DNA of 64,000 nt from Planctomycetota bacterium (GTDB lineage Bacteria > Planctomycetota > UBA8108 > UBA1146 > JAJFFE01), in assembly GCA_021776775.1 (NCBI GenBank), contig JAJFFE010000261.1:1-64000 (forward strand), read 5' to 3'. The position numbers and the translations under genes were made by a program. Below, in pieces: positions 15,981 to 25,473 of this stretch; within the stretch, counting starts at the first letter, position 1; the number at the start of each line of letters is the position of its first letter. The notes under the pieces are model-generated. The model was not told the origin of the DNA and made no database searches. It worked only from the letters and a program-made list of their open reading frames with translations.

Positions 15981-17122
15981 TCAAGCATATCGGACTCGTG
16001 GTTGCCGCCGTGGCGCTAGTCGTCCTCGGCTACTTCTCGAGTCTCGCGGTGCAGTCGTTCTCATCGAAGCCAGCGAGTTCCGGCATGGCCGGCGGCAAAG
16101 GTGCCTACGGCAAGGGCAAGCCGACGTCTCGGCCGGCAAGCGGGATGACGTCCGTCGAAGTCGCGCCGGCCGTCGTCGCTGCCATTCGAGAACGAATTTC
16201 TGGAAGCGGCTTCTTGCGGCCCGAACGCGAAGTGCAAATCGTAGCGCGCACCGAGGGCGAGATTGAAAAGATCTCGTTCGAGGCGGGCACGGAAGTGCCC
16301 GAGGGTGCGGACCTGTGTCACATCGACGAACGCGCGCTCTCCATTGCCGTGACCACGGCTCGGCTCGAACGCGACCAAGCACAAGTCGAGTTTCTTCGCT
16401 TCAAGGAGTTACTTGGAGCCGCGAGCGACAAGGAGCAGAAAGACGCGAAGTTCGCGCAAGACGTCGCTGGAACTCGGTTCGCTCAAGCAAAACTCGAGCT
16501 GACCTACGCCAAGCCGACCGCACCCTTCGCGGGCGTCATCGTCAAGCGATCCGTGGAGTTGGGGCAGCATGTGCGACCGGGCGACGAGCTGTTCGTCATC
16601 GCGGACTTCGAGCCACTGCGACTCAACTTGTTCTTCCCGGAGTCTGACGTGTTGCGCATCAAGAGTGGCCAGCGTGTCGAAATGCGACGAGATCGCCTCT
16701 CGGAGATCGTCACGATCGGACGCGTCTCGCGAGTGAGTCCAGTCGTCGACGAAAGCAGTCTCACGGTGGAGGTCGTGATCGACTTCTCCGACGCACCAGC
16801 GTCGGTCAGGCCGGGGACGTTCGGCGTGGTAGACATCATCACGCGGACCGTCGAGAACGCGTGCCTCGTTCCGAAGTCGGCCCTGCGTCGCGACGACGAC
16901 GGCGAGTACGTCATGCGAGTTCGCGACAACGTCGCGCAGCGGGTGTCGGTAACGACGGGCTATCGAGACGACTCGATCCTGCAATTGCGTGAAGGTATCG
17001 CCGCTGGCGATCTCGTCGTCGTTCAGGGCGGACGTGACCTTCGCGATGGTGGTAGCGTGTCGATTCACCGACAAGTCCCGGTTCGACTCGATCCTTTGAC
17101 GGTCGTTCCCGACAGCAAGTAG
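15977..17122 (+). CDS. RND efflux periplasmic adaptor (HlyD/MFP family)
   Basis: A 381-residue membrane-fusion protein joining an inner-membrane RND pump to an outer-membrane channel. The GTG at 15977 overlaps the upstream stop and follows GGAGG by 7 bases. An N-terminal membrane anchor (IGLVVAAVALVVLGYFSSL) is followed by a Gly/Lys-rich linker, then the lipoyl half-motifs (LRPEREVQIVARTEGEIEKI and PFAGVIVKRSVELGQHV). These flank a short coiled-coil hairpin, shorter than in AcrA-type adaptors. Beta-barrel and membrane-proximal domains follow (SALRRDDDGEYVMRVRDN). The short hairpin resembles adaptors of HAE-like pumps in non-enteric bacteria. Two RND permeases follow, but no outer-membrane channel gene is present. 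Confidence 0.88.
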   Translation: MIKHIGLVVAAVALVVLGYFSSLAVQSFSSKPASSGMAGGKGAYGKGKPTSRPASGMTSVEVAPAVVAAIRERISGSGFLRPEREVQIVARTEGEIEKISFEAGTEVPEGADLCHIDERALSIAVTTARLERDQAQVEFLRFKELLGAASDKEQKDAKFAQDVAGTRFAQAKLELTYAKPTAPFAGVIVKRSVELGQHVRPGDELFVIADFEPLRLNLFFPESDVLRIKSGQRVEMRRDRLSEIVTIGRVSRVSPVVDESSLTVEVVIDFSDAPASVRPGTFGVVDIITRTVENACLVPKSALRRDDDGEYVMRVRDNVAQRVSVTTGYRDDSILQLREGIAAGDLVVVQGGRDLRDGGSVSIHRQVPVRLDPLTVVPDSK

Positions 17123-17307
17123 TCCATGGCTGGGCGACGTAGAGTTCGTCGTTCTAGAGCTGGGCCAGTTTCGAAGCTAGCGGCCCCCCCCCGCCGTTGG
17201 GGCGAAGGAAGTAGGACCGAAGTTGCTCTGCTCGAGTTGTCACGAGACTGGCGCCTGGACGTGGATCTCGGCCGGGCTATCGGCACCGATTCAGCGCGGA
17301 GTCTGAC

Positions 17308-20300
17308 ATGCGCGCATGGTTGAGCGCTGTCATCGAACGACCTGTCAGTGTAGGCATGTTAACTCTGGCCGCGGTTGTCTTCGGCCTGGTGAGTTTCTCG
17401 AAGCTTCCCATCGAGCTGCTGCCTGAGATCGCTTACCCGTCGCTGACCGTCCAAACCGAACTTCCCGATGCTGCTCCCGAAGAGGTCGAACAGCTCGTTA
17501 CGGACCGCATTGAACCGGTAGTGGGCGTAGTGTCGGGGCTCGAGCGATACCACTCGGTCTCGAGGGCCGGCGTCAGTGAGATCACCCTGGAGTTCGGGTG
17601 GGACACCGACATGGGTGTCGCTTCGCTCGACGTTCGCGAGAAGCTCGATCTCGTCGAGCTTCCGGATGACGCCAGGTCGCCGGTCGTGTTTCGCTTTGAT
17701 CCCTCGCTCGATCCCGTCCTCCGTGTAGCGCTGCTCGCCGACGTGCCGATCCGTGAGCTACGTCAGTTAGCCGAAGGGTTCGTCAAGCAGCGACTCGAAA
17801 CGGCGACCGGCGTCGCGGCGGCGAAGGTCGTCGGTGGCGCCGAAGAAGAGGTGCGCATCGAGCTGGACGAAGGCCGAATCACCGCGCTGGGCCTAACGAT
17901 CGAAGAGGTTGCGTCGCGGGTTGCCGCAGAGAACGTCAACCGTTCCGGCGGAGAGCTTCGCGATGCGGAGACCGCTTACATTCTCCGCACGATTCACGAG
18001 TACGAGACACTCGACGATATCGAAAACACGATCATTCGCGACGCACCCGAGGGTGGCGAGATTCGTCTCCGAGAGATCGGACGCGTTGTCATCGGCCATC
18101 GCGACGAAGAGGTTCGAGTACGCGTCGGTGGAGTCTCCGCGGTCGAACTGCACATTTACAAGGAAGGCGACGCGAACTCGGTGGCTGTGGCGCGCGCCGT
18201 GCGTGAGCGGCTGACGGCTCTCGCCGCCGATCGTCGCCTGGCGGGAATCGAGCCGCGGATCCTGTTTGATCAGGCTCGATACATCGAAGAATCCGTTTCT
18301 AACGTGAAGTCGACAGCGCTGCTCGGGGCGCTGCTCGCGTCCATCGTCCTGTTCTTCTTCCTCCGAGACTTGTTGAGCACGTTGATCATCGCGCTATCGA
18401 TTCCGATCTCGGTCACGGTCACGTTTCTCTGCATGCGTTTCGCGAACATCTCGATCAACGTCATGTCCCTCGGCGGGCTCGCCCTCGGCATTGGAATGTT
18501 GGTCGACAACTCCGTCGTCGTGCTCGAAGCGGTGCGCCGTCGTCGAGAACAGGGCATGGCGAGAGTCGACGCTGTGATCAACGGGACCAGCGAAGTCTTC
18601 GGCGGAGTCGTCGCGTCGACGCTGACCACGATCTCCGTGTTCTTGCCACTTATCTTCGTCGAAGGAGTGGCGGGGCAGATCTTTCGCGACCAGGCACTCG
18701 TCGTCACGTTCTCGTTGATCGCGTCTCTGTTCGTCGCCGTCACGCTGATCCCCAGCGTTCTGGGTAATCGCATCTCGGCCTCGGATAGTCTTGTCTCGCG
18801 CACTTCGCGGCTTCTCGAGAGACCGCTGGCGCCGCTCCTCTGGTCCTTCAAGCGCGGTGTCGAATGGATCACCGGTCTCTACGCGCGTGCGTTGAAAGGG
18901 TCGCTTGTCGCACCCTGGATGGCGCCCCTCTGTGGGTTGGTTCTGTTCGTTGCCATCGCGCCACGCGTGACCGATCTCGGCAGCGAGTTGGTTCCGAACC
19001 TCTTCCAGGGCGAGTTTTTCTATGAACTGGAGTTGGCCGAAGGCACGCCGATCGACGTGACCGACGATAAGGTCCGCGCCATGGAGAGTGCGATTGCCCG
19101 GGCACGAACCGAGCACGACCTTCCCATCAAGAACTACTACGTCACTGTCGGTGGAACCCCAGTGCTCGGCGATGTTCGGGCCGGCGACCGCCGAGAGCAC
19201 ATTGCTCAAGTGCACGTGCAGCTCGAACCGGGCACGTCGAAGGCTGTCGAAGAGAAGGTGATCGCGCTTCTCGGTGAGGAAGTCGCGACCATTCCCGAGT
19301 GCCACCCGACTCTGGGCCGGCCAACGTTGTTCTCCTTCCGTGCCCCGATCGAAGCCGAAGTGTTTTCTGACGACCTCGACGTGCTGCGCACCAGCGCGCT
19401 CGAAGTTGCGCATCGGCTGAGCCTCGAACCAGGGTTCGCCGACGTCGAGTCGGGAGTGGCTGACCGTAGCCCGGAAGTGCACATCGTTCTCGACCCTCGC
19501 AAGCTGGCCGCGTTTGGCCTGACCCAGAGCCAAGTCGCGCAAGTCATCGCCGACAAGGGGTTAGGCACGGTTGCGAGCCAATACACGCAATACGAGAAGC
19601 CTATCGATATCCGAGTGCTCGTCGACGGCATTCGTCGGGGTCGAAAAGCCGAGCTATCGCAGCTTGCGGTTCGTGTTCCCGGTGAAGGCGAAGACACGCC
19701 AGCGGTTCCGTTGAGTGCGCTCGGGCAGTTGCGAGAGGGCGAGGGGCCGGTCGAAATTCGCCACGTCGATGGCGAGCGAGCCGCCACCGTCACCGCGCGT
19801 CTCGAAGGTCGCGATCTAGGCTCCGCGGCGAAAGAAGTCGAACGTATTCTCGAGAGCGGGTTCTTGCCGCCGACCGCTTCGGCTCGGCTGTCCGGTCAGC
19901 ACGAAGAGATGCGCGCTTCGATGAGCAGTTTGCTGATGGCGCTGAGTCTCGCGATCTTCCTGGTCTACTTGGTCTTGGCTTCGTCGTTCGAGTCGTTGCG
20001 TCTGCCTTTCGTGATCATTCTGACCGTGCCGCTCGGGCTGATCGGCGCGGTCGGCGCTCTTTGGCTCACCAGTTCTGCTATCGGCGTGATTGCTCTGATC
20101 GGTGTGATCTTGCTTTCCGGGATCGTCGTGAACAACGGCATCATTTTTGTCGCGCGAACGCTCCAACACCGCGAGAGTGGACTTGATCCCAAGGAGGCCG
20201 CTCGTCGCGCCGGGGAAGAGCGGCTACGTCCCATCCTGATCACCTCGACGACGACAATTCTTGGTTTGCTGCCGCTAGCGCTCGGCATAGGGGCTGGCGC

Positions 20301-20469
20301 AGAATTGCGGCAACCGCTCGCGATCACGGTCGTCGGCGGCCTGATCGTGGCGACGGTGCTCACTCTGTTCATCATTCCGAGTGGCTACGTCATTCTTGGT
20401 GGGAAACGATCTACTCCGGTGGATGACACTGATGATGCTGGCGCGGATACCGCGGAGGCTACGGCATGA
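17308..20469 (+). CDS. RND efflux permease, first of a tandem pair
   Basis: A 1053-residue RND transporter of normal length. TM1 is at the N-terminus (PVSVGMLTLAAVVFGLVSF), a large periplasmic loop with the porter repeat NxxxxE...ADV-like region follows, then a first TM block at about residues 330-545 and a second at about 865-1040. The TM4 proton-relay region reads LALGIGMLVDNSVVV, with a single Asp where AcrB has two; this variation is usual in HAE-like subfamilies. It uses proton-motive force to export substrates through the periplasm; the substrates are not predictable. The gene lies 185 bases after the adaptor and overlaps the next permease by ATGA. Confidence 0.92.
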   Translation: MRAWLSAVIERPVSVGMLTLAAVVFGLVSFSKLPIELLPEIAYPSLTVQTELPDAAPEEVEQLVTDRIEPVVGVVSGLERYHSVSRAGVSEITLEFGWDTDMGVASLDVREKLDLVELPDDARSPVVFRFDPSLDPVLRVALLADVPIRELRQLAEGFVKQRLETATGVAAAKVVGGAEEEVRIELDEGRITALGLTIEEVASRVAAENVNRSGGELRDAETAYILRTIHEYETLDDIENTIIRDAPEGGEIRLREIGRVVIGHRDEEVRVRVGGVSAVELHIYKEGDANSVAVARAVRERLTALAADRRLAGIEPRILFDQARYIEESVSNVKSTALLGALLASIVLFFFLRDLLSTLIIALSIPISVTVTFLCMRFANISINVMSLGGLALGIGMLVDNSVVVLEAVRRRREQGMARVDAVINGTSEVFGGVVASTLTTISVFLPLIFVEGVAGQIFRDQALVVTFSLIASLFVAVTLIPSVLGNRISASDSLVSRTSRLLERPLAPLLWSFKRGVEWITGLYARALKGSLVAPWMAPLCGLVLFVAIAPRVTDLGSELVPNLFQGEFFYELELAEGTPIDVTDDKVRAMESAIARARTEHDLPIKNYYVTVGGTPVLGDVRAGDRREHIAQVHVQLEPGTSKAVEEKVIALLGEEVATIPECHPTLGRPTLFSFRAPIEAEVFSDDLDVLRTSALEVAHRLSLEPGFADVESGVADRSPEVHIVLDPRKLAAFGLTQSQVAQVIADKGLGTVASQYTQYEKPIDIRVLVDGIRRGRKAELSQLAVRVPGEGEDTPAVPLSALGQLREGEGPVEIRHVDGERAATVTARLEGRDLGSAAKEVERILESGFLPPTASARLSGQHEEMRASMSSLLMALSLAIFLVYLVLASSFESLRLPFVIILTVPLGLIGAVGALWLTSSAIGVIALIGVILLSGIVVNNGIIFVARTLQHRESGLDPKEAARRAGEERLRPILITSTTTILGLLPLALGIGAGAELRQPLAITVVGGLIVATVLTLFIIPSGYVILGGKRSTPVDDTDDAGADTAEATA

Positions 20470-23400
20470 GATCGCTCGTCGCATTCTGTCTCAACCGTCC
20501 GATCACCACGCTCACCATCCATCTTTCGCTACTGTTGCTCGGTGCGCTGGCCGTCACCCGTCTTCCGCTCAACTCGATGCCGAAGGCGGAACGCCCCGTC
20601 ATTCGCGTCGAGATTCAATACCCCAACGCCAATCCCCAACAAGTCGAGCGTGAAGTCACGACGAAGGTCGAAGAAGTTCTCGCGACATTGCGCGGTGTCA
20701 CCACGATCAGTAGCGAGTCGCGCGCCGGTCGCTCGAACGTGTCTCTCCATTTCGATTGGGGAGTGAATCTCGACGAGAAGAAGGTCGACGTTCGTGAGCG
20801 GCTCGCGCGGATAAGAAACGATCTCCCCATCGACGATATCGAGCGCATCCGCATCCGCGGCGCTCGACACTCGGGTGACGAGATCATGAAGGGTCGCATC
20901 TCGAGCAAGGGAATCGACCTCTCCCAGAACTACGAGTTGCTGCTCAACCGCATCCAACGCCCGTTGGAGCGTATCGACGGCGTCAGCCAGATCGTGCTGG
21001 AAGGCGTCACCCCGCTCGAGATCGTCGTGACCTTCTCGCAGGCGGAACTCGATCGATACGGACTGACGCTCGAGTCCGTCATGCAGCGCATGCAGCAGCA
21101 CGACTCCAATCTGACCGTGGCCGAGACACTCGAAGACGGTCATCTCCAGCGCGCTCGCGTTCTCGCAGGATTCGTCGATATCGAGAGCGTGCGCGCGTTC
21201 CCGCTCAATGTGCAGGGGCTGCGACTCGATCAGGTTTCCGAAGTGACGCTGGAAGAGGGTGAGATTCGCTTCGGTCGTCACCTCAACCGGAGCTTTGCCG
21301 TCTCCATCGAGGTGTTCAAGGAGTCGAGCGCCAATACGGTAGAGGTCTGTCGACGCGTCAAAGAGTCCATTGCGTCCATGACGAGAGATCCCAGTCTCGA
21401 GGGAATCGAGCTGCTGATCTGGAACGATCAGGGCAAAGACATTATCGACTCGCTCGACGGGTTGAAGAACACCGGGATCATCGGGAGCTTGCTCGCTCTC
21501 CTTATTCTGTGGCTGTTCTTGCGTCGAGGCTCCGCCACGGTATTGGTGGGAATGGCCATCCCCATTTCCGTACTGTCCGCGTTGGCGTGGCTCTACATGC
21601 TCGATCGCGAACTCAACATTGTGACGATCGTCGCGCTGATGCTCGGGGTTGGCATGTTGGTCGACACGGCGGTCGTCGTGGTCGAGTCCATCGTGCGCTT
21701 GACCGCCGAAGGGAAGAGCCCCAAAGAAGCGGCCACGCAGGGCACCATGGAGGTGGCGACGCCCATCTTCGCCGCGACGCTCACGTCGATCATTGTGTTC
21801 TTGCCCGTCGCGTTCGGCCCGAAGAATCAAATGGCGGACTACCTCAAGGAGGTCGGTCTCGTCATCACCTTGACCCTGGCGTCGTCACTGTTCGTTTCGC
21901 TGACGCTCATTCCCATGGTGTCAGCGAGAATCTACCGCCGTGGCGATCGGCCAGATGGTCGGTTCTTTCCCAAGGTGCAGGGGTTTTACGAGAAGTGTTT
22001 GCGCGCAGCGCTCGGTCATCCCGGTAAGACGTTCGCAATTGCCGGCGCGGTGATCGCAAGCGTGGTGCTTCCGTTCGAGTGGGGGTTCAAGACCGACTTC
22101 GACGACAAGTCCGAGATCAACAAGAACGCCAGCGTCTTCTACGACACCGAGGGCAGTCTCGACTGGCGCGCCATGGAGGGCTACGTCGATGTCGTCGAAG
22201 AGGCGCTGTTCGCGAACCAAGACGAGATCGGCTTCGCCGACGTCTACTCCTGGTACAAGGACAACTTCGCGTGGACGGCGGTCTATCCGAAGAACGCGAT
22301 GACCGAGCCCGAGCTGGCGGAGTTCACGGCAAAGATCGAGAAGATCTTACCCATCATGCCGGGCGTCAAAGTACGCACGGGTGACTGGGGAATGATGTGG
22401 GGGCGGGGTGGTAACTCGCGTTCGGCCGGCGGTCGCACCGTGCGAGTGTTCGGCGAGTCCCTCAACCGCGTCAACTCCATCATCGTAGACCTTCGTGAGC
22501 GGTTCGTCGGTGTGGAAGGTGTGACCAGCACCGAGGTGAAAATCAGAGACAGCGTCGACGAGATCACCGTGCAGCCCAACGAGGAACTGCTCACCCACCA
22601 CGGCTTATCGTCCCAGCGTTTCTCGCAGCAGGTGTCCGCGTTCTTCGCGGGTCGCCAACTCAGCGAAATTCGCACCGAGGATGGTGAACTGGCGCTTCGC
22701 GTGCGAATGGACGAAGAGGAGCGAAACTCGCTGAAGGAGCTTCAAGACTTCCAGATCGTGACCGCCACCGGGGCGATGGTTCCGATTCGCGAGCTTTCGA
22801 GCATCGATATCGCGCCGGGGCCGGGCGAGTTGCGTCGCGAGAATCGTCAATCGACCGGATCGCTCAGCGTTCAGCTGAATCCCTCCGAAATGGCGCGCGC
22901 GGACGAGATCGTCGAATCGGTGTTGGCGACGTACGCGTGGCCGCGAGGCTACACCTACGAAGTCGGCAGCGGTCGGTGGCAACGTCGGCAGAACGAAGCG
23001 CAGTTCGGCGCGACGTTCCTGCTCGCCGTGTTCTTGGTCTTCCTCGTCATGGCGTGCCTCTTCGAGTCGCTGATCCAGCCGCTCATCCTGATGCTCACCG
23101 TCGTCTTGGCCTTCCCCGGCGTGGTTTGGTTCCTGTATCTGAGCGGTGACACGTTGGACCAGCCGGCGTCGATTGGACTGGTTCTCTTGGCCGGCATCGT
23201 CGTCAACAACGGCATCGTGTTCTTGGATCACATCAATCGATATCGCTCCCAAGGCCTCGCGCTTCTCGACTCTGTCGTTCGCGGCGGGTGTGAGCGGCTT
23301 CGCCCAATTCTCATCACCGCGTTGACGACGATCATCGGGCTGTTGCCCATGGCGTACTCGGGCGAGATCTCGAAATTGCTGACGACGATCGGTTTCGTCC

Positions 23401-23603
23401 AGGACAGCCACGTCGGCGCTCAGGCGGCGGGCATGTACTACTTTACGCTGGCGCGAACGATCATCGGTGGCCTGACGGTTTCGACCCTTCTGACTCTGAT
23501 CGTGCTGCCGGTCTTCTACTTCCTGATCAGCACGGTTCGCGAGCGCTTCCGTCGACCGGTGGTCGAAGCCGCGGTGGCCGTCGACGATTCAGCCGTTCTG
23601 TAG
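20466..23603 (+). CDS. RND efflux permease, second of a tandem pair
   Basis: A 1045-residue RND permease translationally coupled (ATGA) to the preceding one. It shows the same architecture: N-terminal TM1 (PITTLTIHLSLLLLGALAV), porter domain with FPLNVQGLRLDQVSEV, TM4 relay region LGVGMLVDTAVVVVESI and the late segment GIVVNNGIVFLDHINRYRSQG with HAE-type signature. The two permeases are clearly diverged (many different residues throughout), so a hetero-oligomeric pump of the MdtBC/MuxBC kind is plausible, served by the single adaptor upstream. It is the last gene of the operon; 228 bases separate it from gspK. Confidence 0.92.
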   Translation: MRSLVAFCLNRPITTLTIHLSLLLLGALAVTRLPLNSMPKAERPVIRVEIQYPNANPQQVEREVTTKVEEVLATLRGVTTISSESRAGRSNVSLHFDWGVNLDEKKVDVRERLARIRNDLPIDDIERIRIRGARHSGDEIMKGRISSKGIDLSQNYELLLNRIQRPLERIDGVSQIVLEGVTPLEIVVTFSQAELDRYGLTLESVMQRMQQHDSNLTVAETLEDGHLQRARVLAGFVDIESVRAFPLNVQGLRLDQVSEVTLEEGEIRFGRHLNRSFAVSIEVFKESSANTVEVCRRVKESIASMTRDPSLEGIELLIWNDQGKDIIDSLDGLKNTGIIGSLLALLILWLFLRRGSATVLVGMAIPISVLSALAWLYMLDRELNIVTIVALMLGVGMLVDTAVVVVESIVRLTAEGKSPKEAATQGTMEVATPIFAATLTSIIVFLPVAFGPKNQMADYLKEVGLVITLTLASSLFVSLTLIPMVSARIYRRGDRPDGRFFPKVQGFYEKCLRAALGHPGKTFAIAGAVIASVVLPFEWGFKTDFDDKSEINKNASVFYDTEGSLDWRAMEGYVDVVEEALFANQDEIGFADVYSWYKDNFAWTAVYPKNAMTEPELAEFTAKIEKILPIMPGVKVRTGDWGMMWGRGGNSRSAGGRTVRVFGESLNRVNSIIVDLRERFVGVEGVTSTEVKIRDSVDEITVQPNEELLTHHGLSSQRFSQQVSAFFAGRQLSEIRTEDGELALRVRMDEEERNSLKELQDFQIVTATGAMVPIRELSSIDIAPGPGELRRENRQSTGSLSVQLNPSEMARADEIVESVLATYAWPRGYTYEVGSGRWQRRQNEAQFGATFLLAVFLVFLVMACLFESLIQPLILMLTVVLAFPGVVWFLYLSGDTLDQPASIGLVLLAGIVVNNGIVFLDHINRYRSQGLALLDSVVRGGCERLRPILITALTTIIGLLPMAYSGEISKLLTTIGFVQDSHVGAQAAGMYYFTLARTIIGGLTVSTLLTLIVLPVFYFLISTVRERFRRPVVEAAVAVDDSAVL

Positions 23604-23765
23604 CGATCCCATACACTTTGCCGGGCATGCGGACGGCGCGGATTCAGTCGCGCGATCGAGCCAGAACCGCGACGACGTAAATCGCGACTATTGAACCGTT
23701 TGGGTTTTCGCTATCCGACGCCGGGACGCGTGATGATCCACGTTTATTGGCCCTGCCTTTGCCAA

Positions 23766-23795
23766 GTTACTGCCCGGCCCGTAACTCGCGGGCAG
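23766..23795 (+). other. Possible H-type pseudoknot in the gspK leader
   Basis: GTTAC (23766-23770) can pair with GTAAC (23781-23785), and TGCCCG (23771-23776), which lies in that loop, can pair with CGGGCA (23789-23794). The interleaved pairing is pseudoknot-like and ends 37 bases before the gspK ATG. The first connecting loop is very short, so the two stems may instead be alternatives. Confidence 0.25.
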
Positions 23796-23831
23796 GATGT
23801 TCGCGTTGTCCCTCAGCATGATAAGCCGCCC

Positions 23832-25367
23832 ATGAACCGTCCGCCGATCGCCACCGCAACGAACCCGAGAGAAGAGGGCATCGCCCTCTTTGTGGTGCTC
23901 GTCGTCGTGATCGTCCTGACGGTGCTCGTCACGCAGCTCGCGGTCACCACCAAGATCGAAGAACGAATCTCGCTCCAGCACCAAGGCTTTCTAGAGTCGA
24001 CCTACTCTCTGCAGTCGGTGGCGCGGAGGCTTGCGTCGTTGTTGCTGGAGGACTGGACCGCCGACATCGAGGGCAGCGGTGGCGAGGAAGACCCCATGGC
24101 TGGGGGCGATCCCGGCGGCGTGGGTGGTTTGGGGGGCGCCGGTGGCGACCAGCAACCCACCGAGTCGGCCGATCCGATCGATTCTCGTCACGAGGACTGG
24201 CGACACCTTCAAGAGGAGCCGCTCAACGAGTGGCAGATCGAGTACCAAATCAACGACGGTGAAAGCCGGATCTCGCTCCAGCACATCTTCTGGTATTCGA
24301 CGATCGAGGACGACGGGCAAAACCCCACGCCAGAGTTCAAGACGCTTTGGATGGCGGCCATGCTCAGCCCGGATCCGGACGACGAAGAAGACGATCCTCT
24401 CGACGAAACGACGCCGGCCACTCCCCCCGGTGACGGCGAAACTGCGGATGACGAAGAGCCTGCGATCATTCGCGAGTTTCAGATTCCTTCCGAAGAACGA
24501 ATCGAGAAGACCAAGGTCATGGTCTCGCGATTGGTCGAAGGGATCATCGATTACAACTCCGCCCACGACTTCACTTATTTCGACACTCCCAGCCCCGACG
24601 CGGCCGCTGAAGCGATCTGCGAATGGGCCATCGAACGCATGCGCGACGAGTCCAGTCGACGGATCCGTCGTTTGGAACCGCTCAAGGACTTGCCCGACAT
24701 CGGTTGGGAGTTGTTCAACGGCCCCGCTGACCCGCAAGCCGAAGCGGACGAAGAAGACGCCGAGGAGCTCGGAGCTGGCTTCGGCGGATCACTCGACGAG
24801 TTCGATGACTTCGGCACGATCCCCGGGTACGAGGACCTCGACGATGGCGTCGAAGAGATTCCGAGACCGCTGGGCTTGCGCCACGTCTTGACGCCGTACT
24901 CCACCGGGCGGATCAATCTGAACACGGCCCGGCCCGAGGTGATCGCTGCGCTTCTCATCGACATCGACGACTACGAAGTCGCGTACGACATCGCTCAGGC
25001 GATCGACTTCCGGCTGAACAGCTACATCGTCGACGAGGAAGCGGAAGAGGACGAGACAACCTCGAGCGACGAAGAGACGGTGCAAGAAGAGTTCAACACG
25101 TTCACCGTGATCGACGATCTCAAAGCCATCGACGACGATGACGACGACATCGATTGGGAAGAGCAGACCGGCACCTACGACGGTGACGAGAAGAAGATCT
25201 GGGACATGATCCTGGCAGGTCTGCGTCCCGTTGCCATTTACAAGAGTACATACTTCACCGCCCATCTCACCGGCACGCGCGAAGACCAAACAGTCGAAGG
25301 CGAATTGGTGGTGGCACGCGACGAGCATAAGATTAAAGTGTTATCCTGGCGGGAGATCGTACGATGA
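23832..25367 (+). CDS. gspK: Type II secretion minor pseudopilin GspK
   Basis: A 511-residue GspK-like protein, the large minor pseudopilin that caps the pseudopilus tip together with GspI and GspJ. Residues 14-40 are the prepilin-type signal: REEGIALFVVLVVVIVLTVL, with cleavage expected after the Gly and the Ala-Leu-Phe start typical of GspK. Further on, GRINLNTARPEVIAALL is the helix-hairpin-helix feature of GspK. The protein is unusually rich in Asp and Glu, with acidic inserts near residues 175-215 and 395-430. The ATG at 23832 was chosen because the longer frame adds 47 residues without a signal. It heads the plus-strand T2SS arm. Confidence 0.88.
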   Translation: MNRPPIATATNPREEGIALFVVLVVVIVLTVLVTQLAVTTKIEERISLQHQGFLESTYSLQSVARRLASLLLEDWTADIEGSGGEEDPMAGGDPGGVGGLGGAGGDQQPTESADPIDSRHEDWRHLQEEPLNEWQIEYQINDGESRISLQHIFWYSTIEDDGQNPTPEFKTLWMAAMLSPDPDDEEDDPLDETTPATPPGDGETADDEEPAIIREFQIPSEERIEKTKVMVSRLVEGIIDYNSAHDFTYFDTPSPDAAAEAICEWAIERMRDESSRRIRRLEPLKDLPDIGWELFNGPADPQAEADEEDAEELGAGFGGSLDEFDDFGTIPGYEDLDDGVEEIPRPLGLRHVLTPYSTGRINLNTARPEVIAALLIDIDDYEVAYDIAQAIDFRLNSYIVDEEAEEDETTSSDEETVQEEFNTFTVIDDLKAIDDDDDDIDWEEQTGTYDGDEKKIWDMILAGLRPVAIYKSTYFTAHLTGTREDQTVEGELVVARDEHKIKVLSWREIVR

Positions 25368-25385
25368 ACAACTCTGCTACGCTGA

Positions 25386-25421
25386 GCAACCTAGCTACGC
25401 GGGGCAACCTAGCTACGAGGG
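25386..25421. repeat. Two 18-base tandem repeats between gspK and the gspC-like gene
   Basis: GCAACCTAGCTACGCGGG and GCAACCTAGCTACGAGGG are adjacent with one mismatch, and part of a third copy precedes them. They fill the 106-base spacer. A 41-codon ORF from an ATG at 25364 runs through them but has no recognisable features. Confidence 0.7.
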
Positions 25422-25473
25422 GCCCCGCCCTTCGAGATCCCGCCGTACTACGCGAAAGAACGGGAGTGACCCC

